Assembly (NCBI GenBank): GCA_021647535.1
Contig: JAKIUO010000071.1
Coordinates: forward strand, 1 to 14,189
Direction of reading: 5' to 3'
From: Hyphomicrobiaceae bacterium
GTDB lineage: Bacteria > Pseudomonadota > Alphaproteobacteria > Rhizobiales > JAKIUO01
Length of the DNA: 14,189 nt
Positions 7,045-13,078 of this stretch are shown piece by piece (within the stretch, counting starts at the first letter, position 1; every line of letters begins with the position of its first letter). The position numbers and the translations under genes are program-made. The notes beneath the pieces were generated by a model that saw only the letters and a list, made by a program, of their open reading frames with translations, was not told the origin of the DNA and made no database searches.

Positions 7045-7890
7045 TTAATTGCAGGGCTTTATTGTTGAAGATTGGTCTTTGAGGAAAGACGACAGCGCCA
7101 AGTGATCCAGATGCCTGACCTTATCCTGCTGATATAGCTTCATATTTACCCCCCAGAGCTGCAAGAGCCAGGACCTGGCCCGCTCAACTGAAGCATAGAG
7201 GTCATGGCCGTTCGCCAGATTTGCCGCGATCGCCGAGGTCAGCGCACAGCCCGTGCCATGCAGCTCGCAATGCTCCCTCTTTTTTGGGGGGAAACTGTGG
7301 ATTGCCCCCTCGTGAAAGAGAATATCGACCGCCTCTGGCCCTGACAAATGCCCGCCCGACAACAAAACAGAGCCTTGATAACGCTGCGCCAATCGGTGCG
7401 CCTGCTCCCCCATCTGCACGGGATCCAGCGCTTCTTTTTCGTCAAGCAGAACAGCCGCTTCATAAAGATTAGGCTTGATCAGCGTGCACAGGGGTAAAAG
7501 TTCGTCGCGCAACAAGGCCAGCCCATCACCCTCTAGTCCGGTTCCGCCATTGCTGGCTTTCAATACGGGATCGAGCACCACCGGGATTTTCTGATCATGG
7601 TTATAGCGTTGCAGACAGTCTATAATGGTGCCCACCGCCTCAACAGTGCCAAGCATACCAATTTTGATGGTCTTGATCGCAAAAGCCTCGAACACCGCCT
7701 CAATCTGCGCGCTGATAAAAGCGCCCGGCACCGGAAAAACCTCGAAACGGCTGGCATTTTGTGCCGTGAGGACGCTCACCACGCTGGCCCCATAGACTTT
7801 GTGGGCCGCAAAAGTCTTGAGATCGGCCTGAACACCGGCTCCCCCTGTTGGGTCGGAACCGGCAATGGTCAGGGCAACAGGTTTGCTCAT
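7045..7890 (-). CDS. thiD: Hydroxymethylpyrimidine/phosphomethylpyrimidine kinase ThiD
   Basis: Cytoplasmic ribokinase-family enzyme, 281 residues, phosphorylating hydroxymethylpyrimidine and then its monophosphate to give HMP-PP for thiamine synthesis or salvage. The N-terminal VALTIAGSDPTGGAGVQADL is the family signature, KIGMLGT and VLDPVLKASNGG follow in the expected order, and LHGTGCALTSAIAANLA carries the anion hole and catalytic Cys (about C215). The length is slightly above the usual ~265, with a short extra C-terminal tail. ATG 7890 is chosen: ThiD homology starts there and GGAC sits 7 bases upstream. An open extension to 7995 reads through hairpin repeats and is not coding. No other thiamine gene is near. 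A gap of about 350 bases separates it from the ccdA-like gene upstream, so it may have its own promoter. I saw no TPP riboswitch. Confidence 0.95.
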   Translation of the reverse strand: MSKPVALTIAGSDPTGGAGVQADLKTFAAHKVYGASVVSVLTAQNASRFEVFPVPGAFISAQIEAVFEAFAIKTIKIGMLGTVEAVGTIIDCLQRYNHDQKIPVVLDPVLKASNGGTGLEGDGLALLRDELLPLCTLIKPNLYEAAVLLDEKEALDPVQMGEQAHRLAQRYQGSVLLSGGHLSGPEAVDILFHEGAIHSFPPKKREHCELHGTGCALTSAIAANLANGHDLYASVERARSWLLQLWGVNMKLYQQDKVRHLDHLALSSFLKDQSSTIKPCN

Positions 7891-7920
7891 GGCATGTCCA
7901 ATAACACCGTGTGTAAACGA

Positions 7921-8213
7921 CCACCGGCTAAAGGCCGGTGGCTTCTCGTTACGGCTAAAAGCCGGATTGCTCAGCCTAAAGACTGAGAGCCTCATGCTTA
8001 CGGAACGACTTCAACAACAATGCAGAAGTGTCATCCCCTCGCAGGAGGGGGGATCCATACGCTGAGTCTGGGAAAGCCAGGCGATAAGTTTCGTTCAATC
8101 TCTCAACGATTCAGAGTATGGATTCCCGCCTGCGCGGGAATGACATTTTTTTTCGGCTAAAGCCTGTTCACCCCTGCCGCCTAAAGGCGTCGGATTTACG
8201 GATCTCCTATAGG
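7921..8213. repeat. Array of small hairpins with TAAA-type loops
   Basis: In the gene-free 7891-8241 stretch five short palindromes share a (G)GC-TAAA-GC(C) core: 7921-7941 (8-bp arms CCACCGGC/GCCGGTGG), 7952-7964 (CGGCT aaa AGCCG), 7970-7987 (CTCAG/CTGAG around cctaaaga), 8155-8164 (GGCT aa AGCC) and 8178-8189 (CGCC taaa GGCG). A further palindrome CCTATAGG lies at about 8206-8213. They flank the larger inverted repeat at 8030-8144 on both sides. The pattern recalls REP-like elements or the subterminal hairpins of IS200/IS605 elements, but no transposase is present. Function unknown. Confidence 0.55.
8030..8144. repeat. Inverted repeat of the GTCATTCCCGC type, about 115 bp
   Basis: The left arm (8030-8060, starting GTCATCCCCTCGCAGG and ending GATCCATAC) and the right arm (8116-8144, starting GTATGGATTCCCGCC and ending GGGAATGAC) are imperfect reverse complements. 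The right arm is itself a perfect hairpin, ATTCCCGC/GCGGGAAT with loop ctgc. The GTCATTCCCGCG...GCGGGAATCCA unit is a widespread intergenic palindrome in proteobacteria. Two facing copies with about 55 bases between them make a MITE-like or long stem-loop structure. I found no clear target duplication. The T-run after the right arm would suit a plus-strand terminator, but neighbouring genes are on minus. Confidence 0.6.
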
Positions 8214-8241
8214 GGATTTTAAAGCTGCCATGCAGCAATTC

Positions 8242-9000
8242 CTAACCCAGAGTGGCCAGCACGGGGAACAGATCGAGGATCCAGACACCGATGGAGTTAA
8301 TGCCGAAATAGCCCAGTGATCCGGTGATGAATAAGGTGCCGGTAATGATTAACAGCAGCCCCATAACACGCTCAACCGTTATCAGATGTTTGCGGAATTT
8401 GACCATGAATCCCATGAACGGCGTAATGGCTATGGCGGCCAGCACAAAGGGGATACCGAGCCCCATGGAATAGACAAACAGCAGGCCAACGCCCTCCATC
8501 ATGCTATCACTATTTCCCGCCAGCGTCAGGATAGGTGCGAGCACCGGCCCAACGCACGGGGTCCAGCCAAAGGCAAAGGCCATGCCCATCAAAAACGCAC
8601 CGATAAAGCTGGCACTTTCCATCTGCACGTCAACTTTGGCAGAGCGATACAGCAACGGGATTTTCAAAATGCCAAGAAAATGCAGGCCGAATATGATGAT
8701 CAGCACCCCGGCGATCATGCCCAGCTCATTCTTGTAAACCGCCAGCAGTCCGCCCAAAAAAGAAGCTGCCGCGCCCAGTGTGACAAAAACCGCCGTCAGG
8801 CCGAGCACAAAAAACAAAGAGGCAAAAATCACCCGGCGCTTGGCACCCGAGTCAACCTCGTCACCCTCCCCAGAGATCTGATCAATGGTGGTGCCCCCGA
8901 GGAAACCGAGATAGGCCGGAACAAGCGGCAAAACACAGGGCGACAAAAAACTGATAAGGCCCGCAATCAGCGCCCCCCAAATCGTAATATCAAACATCAT
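8242..9000 (-). CDS. CcdA-family thiol-disulfide membrane protein
   Basis: Inner-membrane protein of 252 residues that passes reducing equivalents from cytoplasmic thioredoxin to periplasmic thiol-disulfide partners, as in cytochrome c maturation or metal-protein assembly. Six membrane helices are visible. SFLSPCVLPLVPAYLGFLGG (Cys22) and FGWTPCVGPVLAPIL (Cys149) hold the two redox cysteines, each in the family PC context. The length is standard for the short CcdA type without DsbD soluble domains. ATG 9000 is followed by a second ATG; the upstream aggcgag is a modest ribosome binding site. It lies 90 bases after the HupE/UreJ_2 gene on the same strand and may share its transcript. No cytochrome c maturation genes are adjacent, so the partner is unknown. 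Confidence 0.92.
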   Translation of the reverse strand: MMFDITIWGALIAGLISFLSPCVLPLVPAYLGFLGGTTIDQISGEGDEVDSGAKRRVIFASLFFVLGLTAVFVTLGAAASFLGGLLAVYKNELGMIAGVLIIIFGLHFLGILKIPLLYRSAKVDVQMESASFIGAFLMGMAFAFGWTPCVGPVLAPILTLAGNSDSMMEGVGLLFVYSMGLGIPFVLAAIAITPFMGFMVKFRKHLITVERVMGLLLIITGTLFITGSLGYFGINSIGVWILDLFPVLATLG

Positions 9001-9090
9001 CTGCTCGCCTGTCCCTTCATATTGTTTTTGTTCTCACCCGATTTTACACCAACAGGCCATTCAGGTATATCAAAATTTCCGTGATCAGCG

Positions 9091-10248
9091 CTATAGCCAC
9101 TCCAGCCGCTCCACCACCCAGTAAAGAGCGACAATTGTGATGATCGCGGAAGCTGGAATGATAATGCGTTGGCGATACCAGGGTTTTTCACCAAACCAGT
9201 GGCCCAGCAGGGCATAAGCCCCGGCGATAATAGTCAGTTGCCCCAACTCAACGCCTATATTAAAGCTGAAAAGCGCTGTAAAAAACGACTTTGGTGGCAT
9301 ACCAAACTCGGCCAGCATACGCGCAAAGCCCATGCCGTGCAGCAGGCCAAAACCAAACACCATGGCAAGGCGTCCCCAGCCAATGGTTTTGCCGCGATTG
9401 AAAATATTTTCCAGCCCGACATAGGCAATGGACAAGGCAATCAGCGGTTCGACAATGCGGTCAGACAGCTGGATATAGCCCCCCATGGTCAGCCCCAGCG
9501 TCAGCGTGTGGGCCAGCGTAAACATGGTGACCTGCGAGAGCAAAGGCCGCCAGCGGGCACTGAACAGGAACAGGCCCACTATGAACAGAATATGGTCCGT
9601 GCCCTTGGGCAAAATATGCACATAGCCGATGCTCATATAGGACCAGACGACCTTGTGCAGGGGGCGTCTTGTGAACAGATCGGCCAGCGAAAACGACTGA
9701 CTGCCCAGATCATCGCGCACCCATTGCCATTGCGACCAGTGATATTTGCCTGCCTGCTCATCGACTTGCCGCACCCGCACAGCATAATCCGCGAAGCGCT
9801 CTGGATAGTAAAAGCTGAGCGCTTTGGTGTCGCGATCCAGCGGCCCCTCCAGCACAATCAGGCTGATACGCGGCACTTTGGTATAACCGGCGGGTTCAAT
9901 TTTCACCCGGGTGATGGTAAGCGGCACCTTGCGCCCATCAGCCTTCAGAGCGATGGCCTTTAAAAATTCACCCTGAAACGGCTTGAACTTTTCGGCGAGC
10001 TGGCTTCCATCGAGCTTGCGCAACACATCATACTGATCGGCGGTCGGGGCATTTTTGGTGTTTTTGTAGCGCGCATTAATGCCGGTGAGCAAAGCTTCAA
10101 GACTGGCCCGCACCTCAATACGCGTGTGCCCCAAAACATCCGCACTCACCTCAATGAGCGCCGGTTTAACCACATCAGCCCGCACTTCAGGTAAAAACGC
10201 CAGCAAAGCCAGTATAAAAAAAACGGCCCAGCTCCAGATCCGACGCAA
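9091..10248 (-). CDS. HupE/UreJ_2 family membrane protein with periplasmic N-terminal domain
   Basis: About 385 residues from TTG 10248: a signal peptide (RRIWSWAVFFILALLAFL, cleavage near EVRA/D), a periplasmic domain of about 190 residues, then a membrane domain of six or so helices. GYVHILPKGTDHILFIVGLF, FTLAHTLTLGLT and GFGLLHGMGFARM are the HupE/UreJ_2 signature, with conserved His and Asp that may bind a metal. Related HupE/UreJ proteins are linked to nickel/cobalt uptake; this longer type is mostly uncharacterised. The start is uncertain. The frame stays open to ATG 10536 through a 36-bp tandem repeat (12-residue repeat) and a hairpin cluster, but a signal peptide placed right after TTG 10248 argues those are not coding. 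No strong ribosome binding site precedes the TTG. Upstream of the ccdA-like gene, same strand. Confidence 0.85.
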   Translation of the reverse strand: MRRIWSWAVFFILALLAFLPEVRADVVKPALIEVSADVLGHTRIEVRASLEALLTGINARYKNTKNAPTADQYDVLRKLDGSQLAEKFKPFQGEFLKAIALKADGRKVPLTITRVKIEPAGYTKVPRISLIVLEGPLDRDTKALSFYYPERFADYAVRVRQVDEQAGKYHWSQWQWVRDDLGSQSFSLADLFTRRPLHKVVWSYMSIGYVHILPKGTDHILFIVGLFLFSARWRPLLSQVTMFTLAHTLTLGLTMGGYIQLSDRIVEPLIALSIAYVGLENIFNRGKTIGWGRLAMVFGFGLLHGMGFARMLAEFGMPPKSFFTALFSFNIGVELGQLTIIAGAYALLGHWFGEKPWYRQRIIIPASAIITIVALYWVVERLEWL

Positions 10249-10276
10249 AATTGCTTCGCAAATGGGCTGCCGTGCT

Positions 10277-10420
10277 TTTAAGTTTGCGCTATCGCTTCGC
10301 TGTTTGAGCGCTCTTAAGTTTGCGCTATCGCTTCGCTGTTTGAGCGCTCTTAAGTTTGCGCTATCGCCTCGCTGTTTGAGCGCTCTTAAGTTTGCGCTAT
10401 CGCCTCGCTGTTTGAGCGCT
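10277..10420. repeat. Tandem repeat, four copies of a 36-bp unit
   Basis: Four nearly identical 36-base units start at 10277, 10313, 10349 and 10385. Each contains AAGTTTGCGCTATCGC, then YTCGCTGTTTGAGCGCT. Copies 1-2 have cgcttcg and copies 3-4 have cgcctcg. Copy 1 differs only at its first base. AGCGC and GCGCT arms across the unit joints can form hairpins. On the minus strand one frame is open through all copies and would encode RALKQRGDSANL repeats in front of the HupE/UreJ_2 protein. There are no spacers, so it is not CRISPR. It occupies the 5' leader of that gene. Confidence 0.9.
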
Positions 10421-10427
10421 CTCCCGC

Positions 10428-10525
10428 TTGGGGGAAAGCATTCCCCCAAACCCCTTTCTTTTTGAAATTTAAAAAAGGGTGGGTCTGGGAGGTCTTCTCC
10501 CAGCGGGGTGCGGGGCTGGCCCCGC
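10428..10525. repeat. Cluster of intergenic hairpins
   Basis: Three strong stems lie in about 100 bases: TTGGGGGAA/TTCCCCCAA with loop agca (10428-10449), CTGGGAG/CTCCCAG with loop gtctt (10485-10503), and GCGGGGC/GCCCCGC (10510-10525). Between the first two is a CCCTTT...AAAGGG region that could pair imperfectly. This hairpin string looks like a class of intergenic repeat found in several proteobacteria. It directly follows the stop of the metallopeptidase-like gene on the minus strand and could protect or end its transcript, though no T-run follows. Confidence 0.6.
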
Positions 10526-10539
10526 TTGCGTCGCAAGGT

Positions 10540-11166
10540 TTATGGCCTTTTGCTCTTCCGTAATATACGCCGCACCGCGCCGGGTCGTGAGAAACCGCGT
10601 CTCGCCAGCATATGAGGCCCACGCCCCTTGTCAGCGCTGCGCATAAAAGTGTTATTATAACAGCGGATCATCTGCTGGCAGCGCATTTTCCCCGGCGGAT
10701 GGCTGCGATTGGCGGGCAGGCTCTCGATGAACGAACAGGCATTTTTCAGCCCTTTTTTATCCATTAATCCGTCACGCCGTACTTTTTGCACGGCCCAGCA
10801 GTCTGCCGCCAGCTCACTGCCACCGACATATTGGTGGGCGCATTCGTGATAATAGATCAGTAAACGGGCATCACGCGGCAAGTGCCTTTGTTTCGAGAAA
10901 TTGAGAATGATCAAGCCGCGCCGGGCCGCGCCAAAATCGGGAAAATGATCATTGATCAAAGCCGGTGTTGCCCCGCATTTTACCGCCTGGCCCCCAATCA
11001 CCAGGTGCCCCGGCTTGACCAGCTTTCCTCTCATCTCCATGGGTGGAGCGGCATTGACAAGCGCTGGCCACAAGAAAATGAAAACCCCGGCAACAAACGC
11101 CGGGTTCCTTAAAAAAACCGGACGCCAAAACTTATTCTTCTGAACAGGGTCATGATCGTGCTGCAA
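10540..11166 (-). CDS. Putative secreted zinc metallopeptidase-like protein (HExxH)
   Basis: 208 residues. A hydrophobic segment (FVAGVFIFLWPALVNAA, about 24-40) after a basic N-terminus suggests a signal peptide or anchor, so the body is periplasmic or outside. RLLIYYHECAHQYVGGSELAAD contains HExxH (H107, E108, H111) and, seven residues on, ExxAD (E118-D122), the arrangement of zinc-binding peptidases in which the downstream Glu is the third ligand. Several Cys (64, 109, 123, 144, 163, 169) may form disulfides. The C-terminal ~35 residues are very basic. I do not recognise a named family; similar small HExxH proteins exist in alphaproteobacteria. TTG 11166 is chosen because GGGAG lies 7 bases upstream and no in-frame ATG precedes the signal. 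Proteolytic activity is inferred from the motif only. Confidence 0.72.
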   Translation of the reverse strand: MQHDHDPVQKNKFWRPVFLRNPAFVAGVFIFLWPALVNAAPPMEMRGKLVKPGHLVIGGQAVKCGATPALINDHFPDFGAARRGLIILNFSKQRHLPRDARLLIYYHECAHQYVGGSELAADCWAVQKVRRDGLMDKKGLKNACSFIESLPANRSHPPGKMRCQQMIRCYNNTFMRSADKGRGPHMLARRGFSRPGAVRRILRKSKRP

Positions 11167-11223
11167 AGGAAGGCTCCCATCAAAATGTCATGGTTGGTAT
11201 GTCCCCTCAGATCCCATTCGGCA

Positions 11224-11284
11224 AGTATAACACAAAACAAGATGCTGCCACGCCGATCATTGCGCGGGGTTGATAACCTGTCAA
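11224..11284 (-). promoter_or_regulatory. Candidate promoter for the metallopeptidase-like gene
   Basis: On the minus strand a perfect TTGACA (11284-11279) is followed after 17 bases by AATGAT (11261-11256), four of six matches to the -10 box. A second -10-like TATACT lies at 11229-11224. The site is in the 150-base gap before TTG 11166. No other evidence supports it. Confidence 0.35.
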
Positions 11285-11316
11285 TTCGAGAGTCTTTTGA
11301 GCCACAATAAGAGCGA

Positions 11317-11955
11317 CTATTGCGGGCTGTGCAGAAAAAAGCGCTTTATGCCGGGAAAACGGGCCAGTGTGTAACAGGTGCCGAGCATTTTTAGCGTATA
11401 AAAATAGCCTTCTTTCCTAAAACCGTTTTTTTCATGGGCCTTGATGGAGGGCTCATTCTGGCTGGATATGCCCACATAGAGCGTATCAAATCTGCGTTGG
11501 TGCAAATAGCTTCGTGCAAAGCCATAAAAGCCGCTCATCACCCCCATGCGGCGGTGGCTTGATCGGGTATAAAGATTATAGCCAAAGGCGGTGCGCGCCC
11601 CCAGCGGCATAAACACTCCGTAAGTGACCTCGATCTCGTTGAACATCAGCCACCCATAAAAAACCGGCTGCCCCTCAAGACTGCCAATAACCGCCTTATC
11701 GCCCTTGCCCAGGCGCTGGTGCACAAATTGCCGCTCCTGTTCACCCTGTGGACAGACCTGCTCCATCAGCGCCAGCACGTTATCATCTTCATAAATCTTG
11801 TAGGTGATCAATGACGGGGCAGAGGCATCAGGGCGCTTGCTTTGTGCGCTGAACTCGGTGGAAGTAGAGCGATATATATCCTGCATATCGCGCGAAAGCA
11901 GCGCGTTTTTCAGGCGGGATAAAATTTGTTTCAAAACGCTCTTTTGACTGCTCAT
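11317..11955 (-). CDS. GNAT-family N-acetyltransferase in polysaccharide operon
   Basis: Cytoplasmic protein of 212 residues with the acetyl-CoA-binding core of GNAT enzymes: YTRSSHRRMGVMSGFYGFAR is motif A (R-x-x-G-x-G/A type, here RRMGVMSG), followed by LYVGISSQNEPSIKAHEKNG (motif B, N...A...EKNGF) and a C-terminal strand. The N-terminal ~55 residues are helical and less typical. The start at ATG 11955 is firm: GAAGGAG lies 7 bases upstream, 19 bases after the glycosyltransferase stop. Last gene of the VpsF-glycosyltransferase-GNAT operon, so the substrate is probably a sugar nucleotide or polysaccharide building block rather than a protein (inference). Confidence 0.85.
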   Translation of the reverse strand: MSSQKSVLKQILSRLKNALLSRDMQDIYRSTSTEFSAQSKRPDASAPSLITYKIYEDDNVLALMEQVCPQGEQERQFVHQRLGKGDKAVIGSLEGQPVFYGWLMFNEIEVTYGVFMPLGARTAFGYNLYTRSSHRRMGVMSGFYGFARSYLHQRRFDTLYVGISSQNEPSIKAHEKNGFRKEGYFYTLKMLGTCYTLARFPGIKRFFLHSPQ

Positions 11956-11974
11956 TTTTTGTACTCCTTCAGGA

Positions 11975-13078
11975 TTAAAAACCCTGACCTGCCAGACCAC
12001 CAAGTTTGTTCGTGATGGAAATCCGGTCGGCCATGGCCGCGTCGTTCCAGCGCTGCAGATTGGCAGCGGCCCGCTGTTTGTGCTTCAATTGCCAGTCCGG
12101 TTTTGCGATCAGCGCCAAAATCTGACGCGCCGCGCCGCCAGCATTTTTCGGATTAATCAGCAAACCGCTATTGCCCAGCACTTCTTTAAAAACCTGCGCA
12201 TCTGGCGCGATCACCGGCAGACCGGCATATTGGGCTTCGAGCAAGGGCAGACCGAGGCCTTCATCATGCGAAGTGTTAATGAACAGATCGGCACGCGCCA
12301 TCAATTCGCGGGTTTTTTCGATGGATTGATAGCCATGCAGGGTGACGCCGGGGGCCTTTTTTAGCTGCTCAAGCTCGGTGCCCCAGCCAAAACGCCCGAC
12401 AATATCAAGAGTGGCGTTGGCGTGACCTTTGGCACGTAACGCCGCCACAATTTTGGCGGCGGCGCTCAAATTCTTGCGCGGCTCAACGGTGCCAAGCGCC
12501 ATCAGGCGCAAGGGCTGATCCGTGCTGATCTCGCGCTTGCCGCGGCCCTCATCATCCAGACCAAAAACATTGCCAACCATCGGGCGATAGAGCCAGATTT
12601 TCGCGTCTTTCCGGCACACTTTACGCAGCTCGTCAGCGGTATATTGCGAGTTGACGAGAAAGCGGGGCAGTTTTTTCACGGCAGCGCGGAACGATGGTGC
12701 CATATACAAACGAGCCCGCGGATTGAGATCCTCATTACGGTTCAGCAAAAACAGATCGTGAATATAGGGAATGACCCGTGAGCCAAAACAGGACAGGGCA
12801 AAGGAGGGCGGGAAACCTGGACACAGCATCAGCGCTTTTTGATCAAGGGCGAGCTTGGCCGGCAGCACAATGTTTTGCCTCATCACCAGATCCATCGTGC
12901 CAGAGGCTTTTACCGGGGTCAGCTTCAGCGGGGCCAGCGCCTCGGGCGAAAACAGCTCTTGCGTGATGCGCTCCAGTCCGGTGACATGGCGGCCAAGATG
13001 GGTATGATCCACATAGATGCGGGCGAGCTGCTTTTGCTCCAGCCCCGCCTTTTCAATTTTTGTTGGTTCGATGCTCAT
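11975..13078 (-). CDS. Glycosyltransferase, GT4-like (GT-B fold)
   Basis: Cytoplasmic or peripheral-membrane enzyme of 367 residues that adds a sugar from a nucleotide donor to a growing surface polysaccharide. The GT-B pattern is clear: the N-terminal domain has YIHDLFLL (105-112) and VNSQYTADEL (142-151), and the C-terminal domain has LGTVEPRKNL (195-204) and LDIVGRFGWG. HDEGLGLPLLEAQYAGLPV (271-289) is the E-x7-E donor-binding motif. Start ATG 13078 overlaps the stop of the upstream VpsF-like gene as ATGA, with a GGGAG ribosome binding site 7 bases before it, so the two are translationally coupled. Donor and acceptor cannot be told. Confidence 0.93.
   Translation of the reverse strand: MSIEPTKIEKAGLEQKQLARIYVDHTHLGRHVTGLERITQELFSPEALAPLKLTPVKASGTMDLVMRQNIVLPAKLALDQKALMLCPGFPPSFALSCFGSRVIPYIHDLFLLNRNEDLNPRARLYMAPSFRAAVKKLPRFLVNSQYTADELRKVCRKDAKIWLYRPMVGNVFGLDDEGRGKREISTDQPLRLMALGTVEPRKNLSAAAKIVAALRAKGHANATLDIVGRFGWGTELEQLKKAPGVTLHGYQSIEKTRELMARADLFINTSHDEGLGLPLLEAQYAGLPVIAPDAQVFKEVLGNSGLLINPKNAGGAARQILALIAKPDWQLKHKQRAAANLQRWNDAAMADRISITNKLGGLAGQGF

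Noticed and set aside
7891..7995. N-terminal 35-residue extension of ThiD
   Set aside because: It reads through hairpin repeats; ThiD homology and a ribosome binding site fit ATG 7890.
7891..8241. TPP riboswitch upstream of thiD
   Set aside because: A ctgaga string occurs, but on the plus strand, and the conserved core around it is not present; the region is explained by repeats.
8386..9084. 232-residue plus-strand reading frame opposite the ccdA-like gene
   Set aside because: Low-complexity, His/Gln/Arg-rich translation typical of an antisense shadow; the opposite strand has a clear CcdA protein.
9169..9963. 264-residue plus-strand reading frame opposite the HupE/UreJ_2 gene
   Set aside because: Shadow of a clear membrane protein on the other strand.
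10277..10420. 36-bp repeats as a CRISPR array
   Set aside because: The units are directly abutting with no spacers, and no cas gene is present.
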